Made by a program: the position numbers and the translations under genes | Notes under the pieces: generated by a model | What the model was told of the DNA's origin: nothing | Seen by the model: only the letters and a program-made list of their open reading frames with translations | The model's database searches: none | From: Ramicandelaber brevisporus | Lineage: Eukaryota > Kickxellomycota > Ramicandelaberales > Ramicandelaberaceae | Assembly: GCA_025201865.1 (NCBI GenBank) | Contig: MU602713.1 | Span: 1-14,153 of the forward strand | Direction: 5' to 3' | DNA length: 14,153 bases | Part shown: positions 1 through 8,254 of the stretch, one piece after another | How the letters are laid out: every line of letters starts with the position of its first letter | Numbering within the stretch: position 1 is the first letter of the stretch

Positions 1-578
1 CTCAGATTGGGGCACGGCGGCATCGGCGGCATCGGTCCCCGCGGCACATAGTCGTCAGCCGGCGGCGGCCAGCTGCACCACGGCGGCGGAAGTGCTGTGT
101 TGAACAGCCCTGACACTGCGCCGGGCCACGCAACAAGAGAGAGCACCGACACAGCTGCGATACACCGCATCGATACAGTGGATAGTCAGACTCAAAGAGT
201 AAAGAATATTGAAACAATGCAATACAAAGTGCAAGCTGTTTAAGATGGAGAGTGCAGAGTGAGTGCAGAGTGGAGGAGACTGGCTCTGTCCACTGCGGCA
301 ACATTCCATTCCGCGTCAGACTCTACGCCAGTCGCCAGTGCTCCTTCGATGGCAGGCACTTGCGGACTTCGCGCAGCATCGTGAGCAGCGCATTCTCATC
401 TTTATGAGCTTCATTGGCCAGACTCAACATCCCTTCCAGACATCTAGCATTCGTCAGTGTCCTGCCGATTTTGACACGTTTTTCCAATGCTGGCGGTTAG
501 TTGTTGAGCGCTTGGCGTTCTCTACTCTGTTTGTCACTTTATTTTGTTTTCTTTTTCTTTTCTGTTCAGTTCATTTTG
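1..578. other. Upstream region and 5' leader of SFT2, no supported gene
   Basis: No convincing gene. The first 130 bases are rich in CGG/GGC. On the + strand bases 1-51 stay open and end in TAG at 49-51 with a Gly-rich reading. This could be the tail of a gene outside the window, but it is too short to call. Small upstream ORFs are visible (ATG at 245 stopping at 262; ATG at 349 stopping at 384). Just before the SFT2 start there is a long pyrimidine tract ending in CAG at 567-569, which looks like a splice acceptor. A matching donor GTTAGT lies at 496, so a 74-base intron (496-569) inside the 5' leader is possible. Joining these sites gives no upstream coding extension, because an in-frame TGA follows. 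Confidence 0.5.
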
Positions 579-1307
579 ATGTCGTCGTCAGTTCGAGATG
601 CGATGGCCAAGCTGCGCAACGACGCAGGTGGCTCTTTGCCTGGAGAGTCTAGATCGTTTGGAGGCAGTATCCTCCCCGCACCTGCCACTGCTCCAAACCC
701 CAGTGGCGGTGTGCTGTCTGGTGTAACTGGAGCTGCCTCATCAGCATTCTCCTCGCTTCGTGCCAGTCTCCCTGGTGGCTCGAACGGCTACACTCCACTT
801 GCCAACGACGAAAGCGGCAACACTGCCAATACACCGAGCAGCGGTTTCTTCGGTGGCTGGCTGGGAAACAGTGCAACCCCAGCACCAGAGCCAGAATGGA
901 TTCAGTTGACGTATATGCAGAAACTGGTTGGATTCGCAGTGTGCGCAGGCACTGGTGTCCTGTGCTTCTTTATATCAATCATGAAGTTGACGATGGTGTC
1001 ACCGACTGGGTTTGCCGCGGCCTTCTCAATGGGCAGTCTTCTGATTTTGCTTTCGATTGCAATTCTACGTGGTCCGCGCGCTCATATCAAACAGATGATA
1101 TCGTCTCGTCAGCGTGGTGTAATGTCGCTGCTATACATTGGAGCACTCTTTGGCACATTGTACTTTTCAGTCGTCAAGGGCGAGTTCCTCGGTGCCGTTG
1201 TCTTTGCAGGTCTACAGTTCATCACATTAGTTTGGTATCTTAAGACATATTTGCCATCCAATCCGACATCGCTACTATCAAGCGGTACAAGCTTCCTTCC
1301 CATTTAG
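579..1307 (+). CDS. SFT2: SFT2-family vesicle transport membrane protein
   Basis: This 242-residue protein resembles Sft2, a four-helix Golgi membrane protein that supports fusion of endosome-derived transport vesicles with the Golgi. The N-terminal 110 residues are Ser/Gly/Pro-rich and hydrophilic, starting MSSSVRDAMAKLR. The membrane core follows, with helices at about 116-137, 142-163, 180-199 and 202-224, tight loops, and the family-typical SPTGFAAAF and LRGPRAH connections between helices 1-2 and 2-3. The tail is short and ends SFLPI. The ATG at 579 is the first in this frame; the frame continues upstream to 501 without an ATG and runs through a pyrimidine tract that looks like a splice acceptor, so I exclude that stretch. 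The family assignment rests on the helix pattern and motif memory, not on a search. Confidence 0.85.
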   Translation: MSSSVRDAMAKLRNDAGGSLPGESRSFGGSILPAPATAPNPSGGVLSGVTGAASSAFSSLRASLPGGSNGYTPLANDESGNTANTPSSGFFGGWLGNSATPAPEPEWIQLTYMQKLVGFAVCAGTGVLCFFISIMKLTMVSPTGFAAAFSMGSLLILLSIAILRGPRAHIKQMISSRQRGVMSLLYIGALFGTLYFSVVKGEFLGAVVFAGLQFITLVWYLKTYLPSNPTSLLSSGTSFLPI

Positions 1308-1612
1308 AACTGTATCTCTCTCTTCTTTTCTTCCTCTTCTTTTCAATAATACGATTACAATAGCTGATTGTATAGCATGGAGCCATTAGGTAGCTGTCCT
1401 CTTTTCTGACCTTGGTTGCCTTCAACATGGCCATTTTTCAGTGTGTACTGCTTCGGTGTGTGGTCTGCATAGTCAATAACACCAACAGCGACAGCAACAA
1501 CAACAACGACGACAACAGCAACAACCAACAACAACAGCGACAAGGCGTGAACTTCTCCCCCTCTTGATTAGAGTCACCCATTTTGTAACGCACAACTGCT
1601 CCGTCCTGCTCG
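1308..1612. other. Intergenic region: SFT2 3' end and BRPF leader
   Basis: The 3' flank of SFT2 starts with a CT-rich run (about 1314-1344). No exact AATAAA is present; AATAAT lies at about 1346. The second half is the presumed 5' leader of the large chromatin gene. It carries a CAA/CAG/CGA-type triplet-rich stretch at about 1485-1547 that continues in style the Gln-rich coding just downstream. The coding frame is closed by in-frame TGA at 1565 and TAA at 1586, which supports ATG 1613 as the start. An acceptor-like TTTTTCAG at 1434-1441, preceded by CTGAC, hints at a leader intron, but I cannot fix its donor. No TATA box is evident. Confidence 0.5.
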
Positions 1613-4600
1613 ATGACCTCTGCGATCGACGTGCCCTCTGCACTGCCTTCCGCTGAGGCTGGCTCATCGGCAACTGTCGCGGAATCACCAGCATCAGAAG
1701 ACGCTGTACAGTCAGACTCGAGCCAACAGCAACAAGAACAACAACAAGAGCTGCAACAACAGTATGATGATGAGCCTTATAAACAACAACAACAGGGCCA
1801 GCAACAGCAAGTACGAGAAGAACTTGGTTCAACTGACACCACTTCGATGACAGTTGGCGTTGTTTTCGGCACCTCATTGCCAGCGATCGAAGCAACACCA
1901 AAAGGCAGACGAGGTCGCAAACCAAAGTCAATGCAAAGGCTTGCTCATAATGGTAACAGCGAATCCAGCCCAGTCACTTCCAACAGCAACAATGGTGCCA
2001 ATACACCGAGGTACATGACGCGCCGCACAAACAGCAACACGAGTGTGGCTACAGAGCATGAGGCGGCCCAGACACTGGAGTCAAATGAGATTATGAGCAG
2101 TTTAATGAATAATGATCTATTTGCTGGTAATGATGGAGCTGGGATGATTAATACAGAGAAGAGTGGAGCAAGTACGCCAGCGTGGAACATGGCAAGTGTA
2201 TTTGATACAACAGCTGGACTGAAGAGTCCTCAAAGAAGAGGAAGACCTCCAAAGCACAGCAGTCGATCAAACAGACGCGGGGCTTCTGAGGCACCTTCTT
2301 CGATAGTAGCTTTGCCCGAGTTATCCAGTGGAGGAAGTGAGATATCAGCAGAACACATTAAGCCACGCGAAGAGCGGCCGTACACTGATTTTGTACCAGA
2401 TATTGACCTGAATGAAAAGCTATTATTTGTTGATTCAGCACTATCAAATGTGGCGCAGAATTTAATTACAACAGCAACAACAACAACAGCAGACAGACCA
2501 ATAGAAATCGTGGAAAGTGGTGTCCCACAGAGACTACAGCATCCATCTAAATCAACCAATGGGAGTGCGACACTGCCTACATCAATGATAGTGTCCAATA
2601 GAGGTGAACATTTGGCGAGCACACATCTCGTTACAAAGAAGGCGATTGACCAGCTACCTAAAGCCACATTTAGATTAATTCAACCGCCGCATTCACTGTT
2701 AGTGCCCACAGAGACTATTACTATTGTTGGACCAAATTCGAGGAATGCGCCATTGAAAGAGCCTCCGCCCATAAAGATTGACTACAGTAGACCAGCGACA
2801 TCATATATCGTGCATCGAGACTATATCGACGCAGAACATGCAATGACATCAATCGATGGAAGAGATAGCAGTAGCAGCAGCATTAAAGAGAGAATAGAAT
2901 ACGATATGGATGAGCAAGACAAATACTGGGTTGAGAAGCACAATGAAAGTGCAAAAAGTCAAAAATGGGCCTCATTGAATATGAAAATGTTTGAGTATAT
3001 AATAGACTTGATAGAGAAGGAGTGGTTTGAAGTCACAAAGAGTCTGCAAAGAGGACTGGCAGTGCTGCAACAAACACAAATGGGGCCGCTGGAGAGTGAA
3101 TGTAGTATTTGTGGAGAGGATGAATGTGAGAATAGCAATGCAATAGTGTATTGTGATGGATGCAATATAGCAGTACACCAAGAGTGCTATGGAGTTCCCT
3201 ATATACCAGAAGGGCAATGGCTGTGTAGAAAATGCAGTCATGCCCCAGATAATCTCGTCAAATGCCTATTTTGTCCGCATACAGATGGAGCATTCAAACA
3301 AACCAACAGTGGATTGTGGGCTCATGTGCTGTGTTCACTGTGGATTCCTGAAACTGGGTTTGCTAACCAAATATACATGGAACCGATAGATGGAATTGAG
3401 TTAATACCCAAATCGAGATGGAAACTATTGTGCAGCTTATGTGGTAAAAGAGGAGGTGCATGTATCCAGTGTTCAAATAGAATGTGTTATGTTGCTTTTC
3501 ATCCAATGTGTGCTGCCAAATCTAATCTTACTATGCATGTTAAATCTGATAAAACTACAAGCAACCCTATATTCAAAGCATACTGTGAAAAACACTCTGA
3601 TGGTGAAACCTGTGTAAACGACATGTTACTGAATTTAAATAAACAGCAGGAAAGAAACAATAAATTGGGAAACTACCTTCATACTCACAATAGTACTAAT
3701 CACAATCACAATAATGGTAACAACAACAACAACAACAATAACAATAATGGTAACAACAATGACAGCAATGACAACAGTGCCGAGTTTGATTTTAGTAAGT
3801 ATTTTGCAAAACATGCACCTGGTCCTTCGGTTCCTTCAACTCCAATGAATACTGGTGAATACTATGAACCCTCGAAGATCAATGGAACTCCTCTATCCAT
3901 AGATACACCTATCCGTAAACGGAGCAAAGTATCTGCACTCAGACCACTGGCAGCCAGCCACCTTCCAATGTCGCCTTTGGCTGGCCCACCAATCACAGCA
4001 GATGATCTCCCGTCTCCTGTCAAAAAGGCAAGTAAAGGAAAGGGTAAACGACAGAGTGTTGTAATGGAAAATGAAGAAAGTAGAGTTGGAAATGAACTTG
4101 AAGATGATCCAGAAATGGCTGGGTTGTCATTCGCATTGTTGTCTAGATTGCCTGAAGATACGAGCAGAGAAACTAAGCTATTGTTTAGATATTATAGCCC
4201 AGATGCACCTATTATTCCAGAGTATATTGCAAAAAGAGTTATTTCATCAATACTGGAACAGCACTCATCTAATACCAGCAGTGTATTGGATGTCAGTGCA
4301 GCAAATAGCACCAGTAACAGTAATAACAGTAACAATGGCAGTAGCAATAGCATTTATATGGAAAACAAATGGACAATCACATTCAAAAGAGTAGCCAAAT
4401 ACTGGGCATTGAAGAGACAGCATAGAAATGGAGCGCCTTTATTAAAGAGATTGCATCTGGAACCATGGACAGCCAACTCTACCGATTTGGATGGCACAGG
4501 TAATGATGAAGAGAATATTAGGAAAACTAGAGAATCTTTGGATAACATAAAGCGAAACTTAACACGCGTAATGGTATTATCAGAATTGGTTAGAAAGAGA

Positions 4601-6469
4601 GAACGCGAAAAACTAAGAGCAGTCAGAGTATTGCATCAGTATACAATGTTAATGCTGGCTCCAGTCTCTACCGCACTTCGTAGTGTTCATGATAATGTAA
4701 CTAGATTAGATATACAGGATGTATTCGCTGAGCCAGTTCCAATTAGTGTATATCCAGATTACTATGAAACGATTAAAAAGCCAATGGATTTGAGCACAAT
4801 GAGCAGCAAAATCAACAACTTTGAATATATTACATTTGATGAGTATTTGAGTGATATCAACTTAATTATTAGTAATTGCCATAAATACAATCCATACACC
4901 AGTTACTATAGCAGATATGCATATCGATTCAAGCATGCTATTCAGCCAATACTAGACCGAGCCAAATTATCAATTGGTGTAATGCCCATCGACCAATCAA
5001 CTGGCTTCCTCAATACATCATTTGACACAGGTATGTTTGACTGGAATATTGATGTGCCTAGATCAGACGACACTCAGAGCGAACGAATCCCAGCCACATT
5101 TATTCCGATTCAATTCACTCAGTCAAGCTCAACTGGAGAAGATGCCGACGCTGCAGAGACTATCGAGACTCCAGAGGTGCCGCCGAGTCCAAAGGAGTCA
5201 CCATCTGTCGAGACTGAGTCATCGTTTGTAACTGCACAGGAGGATGTGGCAGCTGATACTGCCGGAATCGATATGGACATTGTACAAGAGAAGCTCAGTG
5301 ACATTGCAGCATCCAGTGACGAACATCGCGCCAAGCGCAAACGTCGTCGAACATTCCCATCTTCCACTCGTGTCTTGCGATCCAGCTCTGCTCAAGGCAT
5401 TGATGATCAACTTGAGCACGAGAGAGAACCAGAGCCAGAGCCAGAGCCAGAACATGATAATCAGCCAACTCCAGTGCAATCGCGGCATGTGCTGAGACCT
5501 CGTCCGCCATCATCGACTCTGCAAGCTGCCTCTGCTCACCCTGCCACTACAACCCGGCAATCGGCTCGATTGGCAAAGGCTGAGTTGCCAGCCAAGCCGG
5601 TAGAAGACGTGCCAGCCTCAACCTCTGCTGCCACTGCATCGAAGCACTTTAGAACACCATCAGCAAGCAGCACGATGGACATTGAGACTACTTCTTCGCC
5701 TACGCCACCTGCGGAACCATCTACAGTGCGAGTCACACGTGCAGCTGCCTCCAGACTGTCCATTAATGTGCCAGCATTCAGATACTCACCACTTCCCACA
5801 AGACAACCACAATCTGCAACAAAGAAGAACGAGCAGCAAGGTGTTCCAGCAAGCGTTTCTGCCAAATCTCCATCGCCACCTCCAGCTTCACCATCCATAT
5901 CTGCCACTCCAGCCACCGAATCAGTCTCTGAAAGCACCACTGTCCGCTCCCCTGCCCACAAGAGACAGCGCTTCGCTGTACCGCTCACCGTGGACTTCAC
6001 TGCCGAGGAGATGGCCAAGGTATCAAAGCGGCCGTCGCAGCTGCCGACAGCTGCATACAAGCCTGGCACGATTGTTTGGGCTCGCATGCCTGGCTACTCC
6101 CACTTCCCGGCCGAGATTGTTGACCCCATGAAGCACCACGCTGTATCGGATGATCTCCGCAGTCAATTCGAAGAACTGCAGACTGACCACAAGACTGTGC
6201 ACAAGGATGGTGGCCGGCTACACCTTGTGTATTTCCACCACGAGCAAAAAGAGCGGCGAACATTCTACTGGCTTGCTGAAGCAGGCATGGCCAAACTGGG
6301 TTCTGACTGGAATGTCGATTGGCAAATGATTAGGGCTCTCTTCAAGGGTGTGAAGAAGATTAGCTCGTCGGCAGCTGCAGCAGTCTACACGCTCGCGTGT
6401 AAAGACCTTGATATTGACCCGAGCATTGTCATCAAACACATGCCTCATTACAAAGCGCTGCATCCGTAG
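1613..6469 (+). CDS. NTO1: BRPF/Nto1-type chromatin reader scaffold (PHD-knuckle-PHD, bromodomain, PWWP)
   Basis: This 1618-residue single-exon protein has the architecture of BRPF proteins, the scaffolds of MYST acetyltransferase complexes (MOZ/MORF in animals; Nto1 in yeast NuA3). In order: Gln-rich N-terminus; two AT-hooks (RRGRKPK 99-105, RRGRPPK 208-214); an EPL1-like segment around 430-475 (YDMDEQDKYW); a PHD finger with C497, C500, C514, C517, H522, C525, C538 and C541; a Zn knuckle starting C551/C554 and a second PHD ending near H661; an Asn/His-rich linker near 676-722; a BRPF/Nto1 central region (859-952, KYWALKRQ); a bromodomain (about 1017-1120) with acetyl-lysine Asn N1093; a basic nuclear signal at 1241-1246; a Pro/Ser/Glu-rich linker; and a C-terminal PWWP domain (1482 to about 1570, core GYSHFPA). 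Start and end are firm: in-frame stops lie upstream, and the TAG is followed directly by TAA. Histone binding and complex membership are inferred from the family. Confidence 0.93.
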   Translation: MTSAIDVPSALPSAEAGSSATVAESPASEDAVQSDSSQQQQEQQQELQQQYDDEPYKQQQQGQQQQVREELGSTDTTSMTVGVVFGTSLPAIEATPKGRRGRKPKSMQRLAHNGNSESSPVTSNSNNGANTPRYMTRRTNSNTSVATEHEAAQTLESNEIMSSLMNNDLFAGNDGAGMINTEKSGASTPAWNMASVFDTTAGLKSPQRRGRPPKHSSRSNRRGASEAPSSIVALPELSSGGSEISAEHIKPREERPYTDFVPDIDLNEKLLFVDSALSNVAQNLITTATTTTADRPIEIVESGVPQRLQHPSKSTNGSATLPTSMIVSNRGEHLASTHLVTKKAIDQLPKATFRLIQPPHSLLVPTETITIVGPNSRNAPLKEPPPIKIDYSRPATSYIVHRDYIDAEHAMTSIDGRDSSSSSIKERIEYDMDEQDKYWVEKHNESAKSQKWASLNMKMFEYIIDLIEKEWFEVTKSLQRGLAVLQQTQMGPLESECSICGEDECENSNAIVYCDGCNIAVHQECYGVPYIPEGQWLCRKCSHAPDNLVKCLFCPHTDGAFKQTNSGLWAHVLCSLWIPETGFANQIYMEPIDGIELIPKSRWKLLCSLCGKRGGACIQCSNRMCYVAFHPMCAAKSNLTMHVKSDKTTSNPIFKAYCEKHSDGETCVNDMLLNLNKQQERNNKLGNYLHTHNSTNHNHNNGNNNNNNNNNNGNNNDSNDNSAEFDFSKYFAKHAPGPSVPSTPMNTGEYYEPSKINGTPLSIDTPIRKRSKVSALRPLAASHLPMSPLAGPPITADDLPSPVKKASKGKGKRQSVVMENEESRVGNELEDDPEMAGLSFALLSRLPEDTSRETKLLFRYYSPDAPIIPEYIAKRVISSILEQHSSNTSSVLDVSAANSTSNSNNSNNGSSNSIYMENKWTITFKRVAKYWALKRQHRNGAPLLKRLHLEPWTANSTDLDGTGNDEENIRKTRESLDNIKRNLTRVMVLSELVRKREREKLRAVRVLHQYTMLMLAPVSTALRSVHDNVTRLDIQDVFAEPVPISVYPDYYETIKKPMDLSTMSSKINNFEYITFDEYLSDINLIISNCHKYNPYTSYYSRYAYRFKHAIQPILDRAKLSIGVMPIDQSTGFLNTSFDTGMFDWNIDVPRSDDTQSERIPATFIPIQFTQSSSTGEDADAAETIETPEVPPSPKESPSVETESSFVTAQEDVAADTAGIDMDIVQEKLSDIAASSDEHRAKRKRRRTFPSSTRVLRSSSAQGIDDQLEHEREPEPEPEPEHDNQPTPVQSRHVLRPRPPSSTLQAASAHPATTTRQSARLAKAELPAKPVEDVPASTSAATASKHFRTPSASSTMDIETTSSPTPPAEPSTVRVTRAAASRLSINVPAFRYSPLPTRQPQSATKKNEQQGVPASVSAKSPSPPPASPSISATPATESVSESTTVRSPAHKRQRFAVPLTVDFTAEEMAKVSKRPSQLPTAAYKPGTIVWARMPGYSHFPAEIVDPMKHHAVSDDLRSQFEELQTDHKTVHKDGGRLHLVYFHHEQKERRTFYWLAEAGMAKLGSDWNVDWQMIRALFKGVKKISSSAAAAVYTLACKDLDIDPSIVIKHMPHYKALHP
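3700..3778 (+). repeat. Asn/His-codon low-complexity tract in the BRPF gene
   Basis: A run of AAC/AAT (with some CAC/CAT) codons encodes an Asn-rich linker between the second PHD finger and the conserved central region. It mixes codons, so it is a selected or drifted homopolymer rather than a pure microsatellite. It separates folded modules and is likely disordered. Confidence 0.85.
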
Positions 6470-6878
6470 TAATTCACCAGCTCATTTTGGAACTTTTATA
6501 ATTATCATGTCATTCCTTTTTTACTTCATTTTTTTTTTTAAAATAGATCATTGTTGTACCATGAACATTCTCCGTCTGTTGTGTAACACCACAAAGATTC
6601 TTGGCATCAAGCTTTAAATAGCATGAGGACTGCGGATCAGTGTTAAATTTAATCACTGTCGACTGAGGCGTTGATGTCACTTTTGTTTTTGGCTCGCAGG
6701 TATATAATGCGGCACGCCTCGTTTCTACGCTGTATTGCAAAACTCCGAAGCTGTCAATCAGTCCAATCCAACTCTTGTGTTCGCGTTCTCTGTCACACTC
6801 ACACTCACGCACTCACACTCACACAAATCGAACCTTCATTGTTGTTCTTTCTATATTCTATTTTCTCTATCGAACGCA
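6470..6878. other. Intergenic region: BRPF 3' flank, then promoter and leader of the trypsin-fold gene
   Basis: The first 140 bases are AT-rich with a T9 run followed by AAAATAG near 6530-6546 and form the likely 3' untranslated region; I see no exact AATAAA. The second half carries a TATA box at 6701-6708 and a leader rich in ACACTC/CACTCA units at about 6794-6826. No independent coding potential is supported. Confidence 0.6.
6701..6708 (+). promoter_or_regulatory. TATA box of the trypsin-fold gene
   Basis: The sequence TATATAAT matches the consensus closely and lies 171 bases before the ATG at 6879. With the usual spacing, initiation would fall near 6730, leaving a leader of about 150 bases that includes the CA-rich repeats. 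It is the clearest TATA element I can see in the window, which suggests regulated or strong expression of this surface protein compared with its neighbours. Confidence 0.6.
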
Positions 6879-7967
6879 ATGCGTGTTTCAGTATCTGTTT
6901 TGGCACTGGCTGCCGCTTGTCTCGGAAGTGCTGCAAATGTTTGGGCAGCCGATGCCTCGCCCAAAGACTTCCCAGGCTTCGCCAAGCTTGCTCGCGACCC
7001 GTCGCCCTTCTTTCCAGACGAGAAGGTTGCTATTTGCCCAGCTTTCCTGCTCTCCAAAGACTGGATTATTGCGGATGGATACTGCTTCATTGTTCCACTG
7101 CTTAAGCGTGCTGATGAAAAGCCGCTCACCAAGTTTGGTGCCGAATTTGGTGAGCAAGCCTTCAAGACAACCGTGACAAAGCCCTACAAGTACAATGTTG
7201 GTGGATCCGTTGGGGCTGAGGCTCAAATTTGGCCATTGGGTTCAGCTCGAATTGCCAAAGTTGACCCATCCGCTCCATCGGACGCAACACCCATCAAGAT
7301 TGCCAACAAGAAGATTAAACCGGATGATACCGTCACCGTACTGTCGTATGGCGTGTATAACACTCCGCCTGAACCAAAGGACCCTCAGAGTCTTCAACAG
7401 TTTTCAGCCAAGATTGTCGCAATGGACAAGTGCAACACGGCCATGCCCAAGCTTACTCTTCCGAAGCACACCAGCTATTGCGTTGAGTTCAAGACTGGAT
7501 TCACGGCTAGCACTCTTGGTAGCTCGCTTGTTCTGTCTTCAGACAAGAGCCTTATTGGTGAGTTGAGTAACTGGGCCACCAGCGGCAGCGGAGATCCTGG
7601 TGTCTCAAAGGATGTCACAGTGTATGGTGTTGTGGCATCGTATTTGGAGGATGCTTCATGGATTGCTCAGAGAATCGGCGTCAAGCAAGAGGATCTCCTT
7701 GACCCAAGCTCACCATCACCATCACCATCTCCATCGCCATCACCATCGCCATCGCCATCATCACCATCGTCGCCTTCTGTTCCACCAACCAGTGGAGGCG
7801 ATGGCGGTGGTGGAAGCAGTGACCCTCCTGCTTCATCTCCATCGTCGCCACAATCCAGCCCTTCAAGCACACCAGGCAGCAGCGGCAGCAGCGGTGTCAT
7901 GGCAGCTTTCGTGCCACATGTCACTCTGGCTGCCGGTGTCGCCGCCGCTATCGTCCTGTTTGTTTAA
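6879..7967 (+). CDS. Secreted, probably GPI-anchored trypsin-fold pseudoprotease
   Basis: This 362-residue protein has an N-terminal signal peptide (about 1-23, ending NVWA), a trypsin-like domain (about 45-265), a Ser-Pro stalk (277-300), a Gly/Ser/Pro-rich linker and a C-terminal hydrophobic tail (340-362) after small residues. This is the typical layout of a GPI-anchor signal. The trypsin resemblance is CPAFLLSKDWIIADGYC (C53-C69), matching the region before and around the catalytic His; D135 in the place of the catalytic Asp; a C185/C201 pair; and STLGSSLV, which matches the GDSGGPLV active-site loop. The His slot holds Tyr68 and the Ser slot holds Leu213, so peptidase activity is unlikely. 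The first ATG in frame is 6879; the frame is open upstream but has only a TTG there. Recognition of the fold is moderate; inactivity is inferred from my manual alignment. A cell-surface binding or adhesion role is only a guess. Confidence 0.75.
   Translation: MRVSVSVLALAAACLGSAANVWAADASPKDFPGFAKLARDPSPFFPDEKVAICPAFLLSKDWIIADGYCFIVPLLKRADEKPLTKFGAEFGEQAFKTTVTKPYKYNVGGSVGAEAQIWPLGSARIAKVDPSAPSDATPIKIANKKIKPDDTVTVLSYGVYNTPPEPKDPQSLQQFSAKIVAMDKCNTAMPKLTLPKHTSYCVEFKTGFTASTLGSSLVLSSDKSLIGELSNWATSGSGDPGVSKDVTVYGVVASYLEDASWIAQRIGVKQEDLLDPSSPSPSPSPSPSPSPSPSSPSSPSVPPTSGGDGGGGSSDPPASSPSSPQSSPSSTPGSSGSSGVMAAFVPHVTLAAGVAAAIVLFV
7708..7770 (+). repeat. TCACCA/TCGCCA hexamer repeat encoding the Ser-Pro stalk
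   Basis: Degenerate six-base units (TCA or TCG plus CCA) encode alternating Ser-Pro dipeptides at residues 277-300 of the trypsin-fold protein. In secreted fungal proteins such stretches are usually O-glycosylated, extended stalks that hold a domain away from the membrane or wall. Such a repeat is prone to length change by slippage. Confidence 0.85.
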
Positions 7968-8254
7968 ACTCTACTTTGTTATTCTTTATACTTTATACTT
8001 TACCCGCCATCAACTATCGTTACCAAGTTTGCATCGTACACTTTTGGTTCCTTTAATTTTTTGGTTTGTTTTTATACTATTCGCGCCTCGAAGTTGCCCC
8101 CCAAATCTCGCAAAGCACGACGATAAAAAAAACAAATCAACTTCCATCAGACACGCTCGACGAAGACGATCTACACGCTTTGTTGTTGTTGTTGGTTCTT
8201 GTTCTCGCTCTTGCTCTTGTTGTTTAGTAATAGACTTGGTTATCAACTGCATAA
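7968..8254. other. Intergenic region: 3' flank of the trypsin-fold gene and PHB1 leader
   Basis: Just after the stop there is a short tandem CTTTATA unit (about 7984-8001). An A-run after CGAT lies at 8121-8132. The stretch 8178-8227 is T/C-rich (TTGTTG and CTCTTG units) and ends in TTTAG, resembling a splice acceptor 28 bases before the PHB1 ATG, so a leader intron is possible but no donor is compelling. No TATA box as clear as the one at 6701 is seen. Confidence 0.5.

Noticed and set aside
2-304. Open frame on the - strand at the left edge
   Set aside because: Arg/Cys-rich reading without recognisable motif, arising from CGG-rich sequence; overlaps the likely SFT2 promoter and leader.
501-578. 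N-terminal extension of SFT2 to 501
   Set aside because: No ATG in this stretch; it is a pyrimidine-rich, acceptor-like sequence that gives a hydrophobic Phe-rich reading. ATG 579 gives a normal Sft2 N-terminus.
1370-1441. A 72-base intron in the leader of the BRPF gene
   Set aside because: Acceptor TTTTTCAG and a CTGAC motif look good, but the GTATAG donor is weak and would leave the first exon inside the SFT2 3' flank. Not enough for a feature.
1473-1931. Long - strand frame opposite the start of the BRPF gene
   Set aside because: Leu/Val-rich shadow of the CAA/CAG-rich sequence on the + strand.
5536-6087. 183-residue - strand frame inside the BRPF gene
   Set aside because: Antisense shadow of a Pro/Ser/Ala-rich linker; no domain seen, while the + strand encodes the recognisable BRPF chain continuously.
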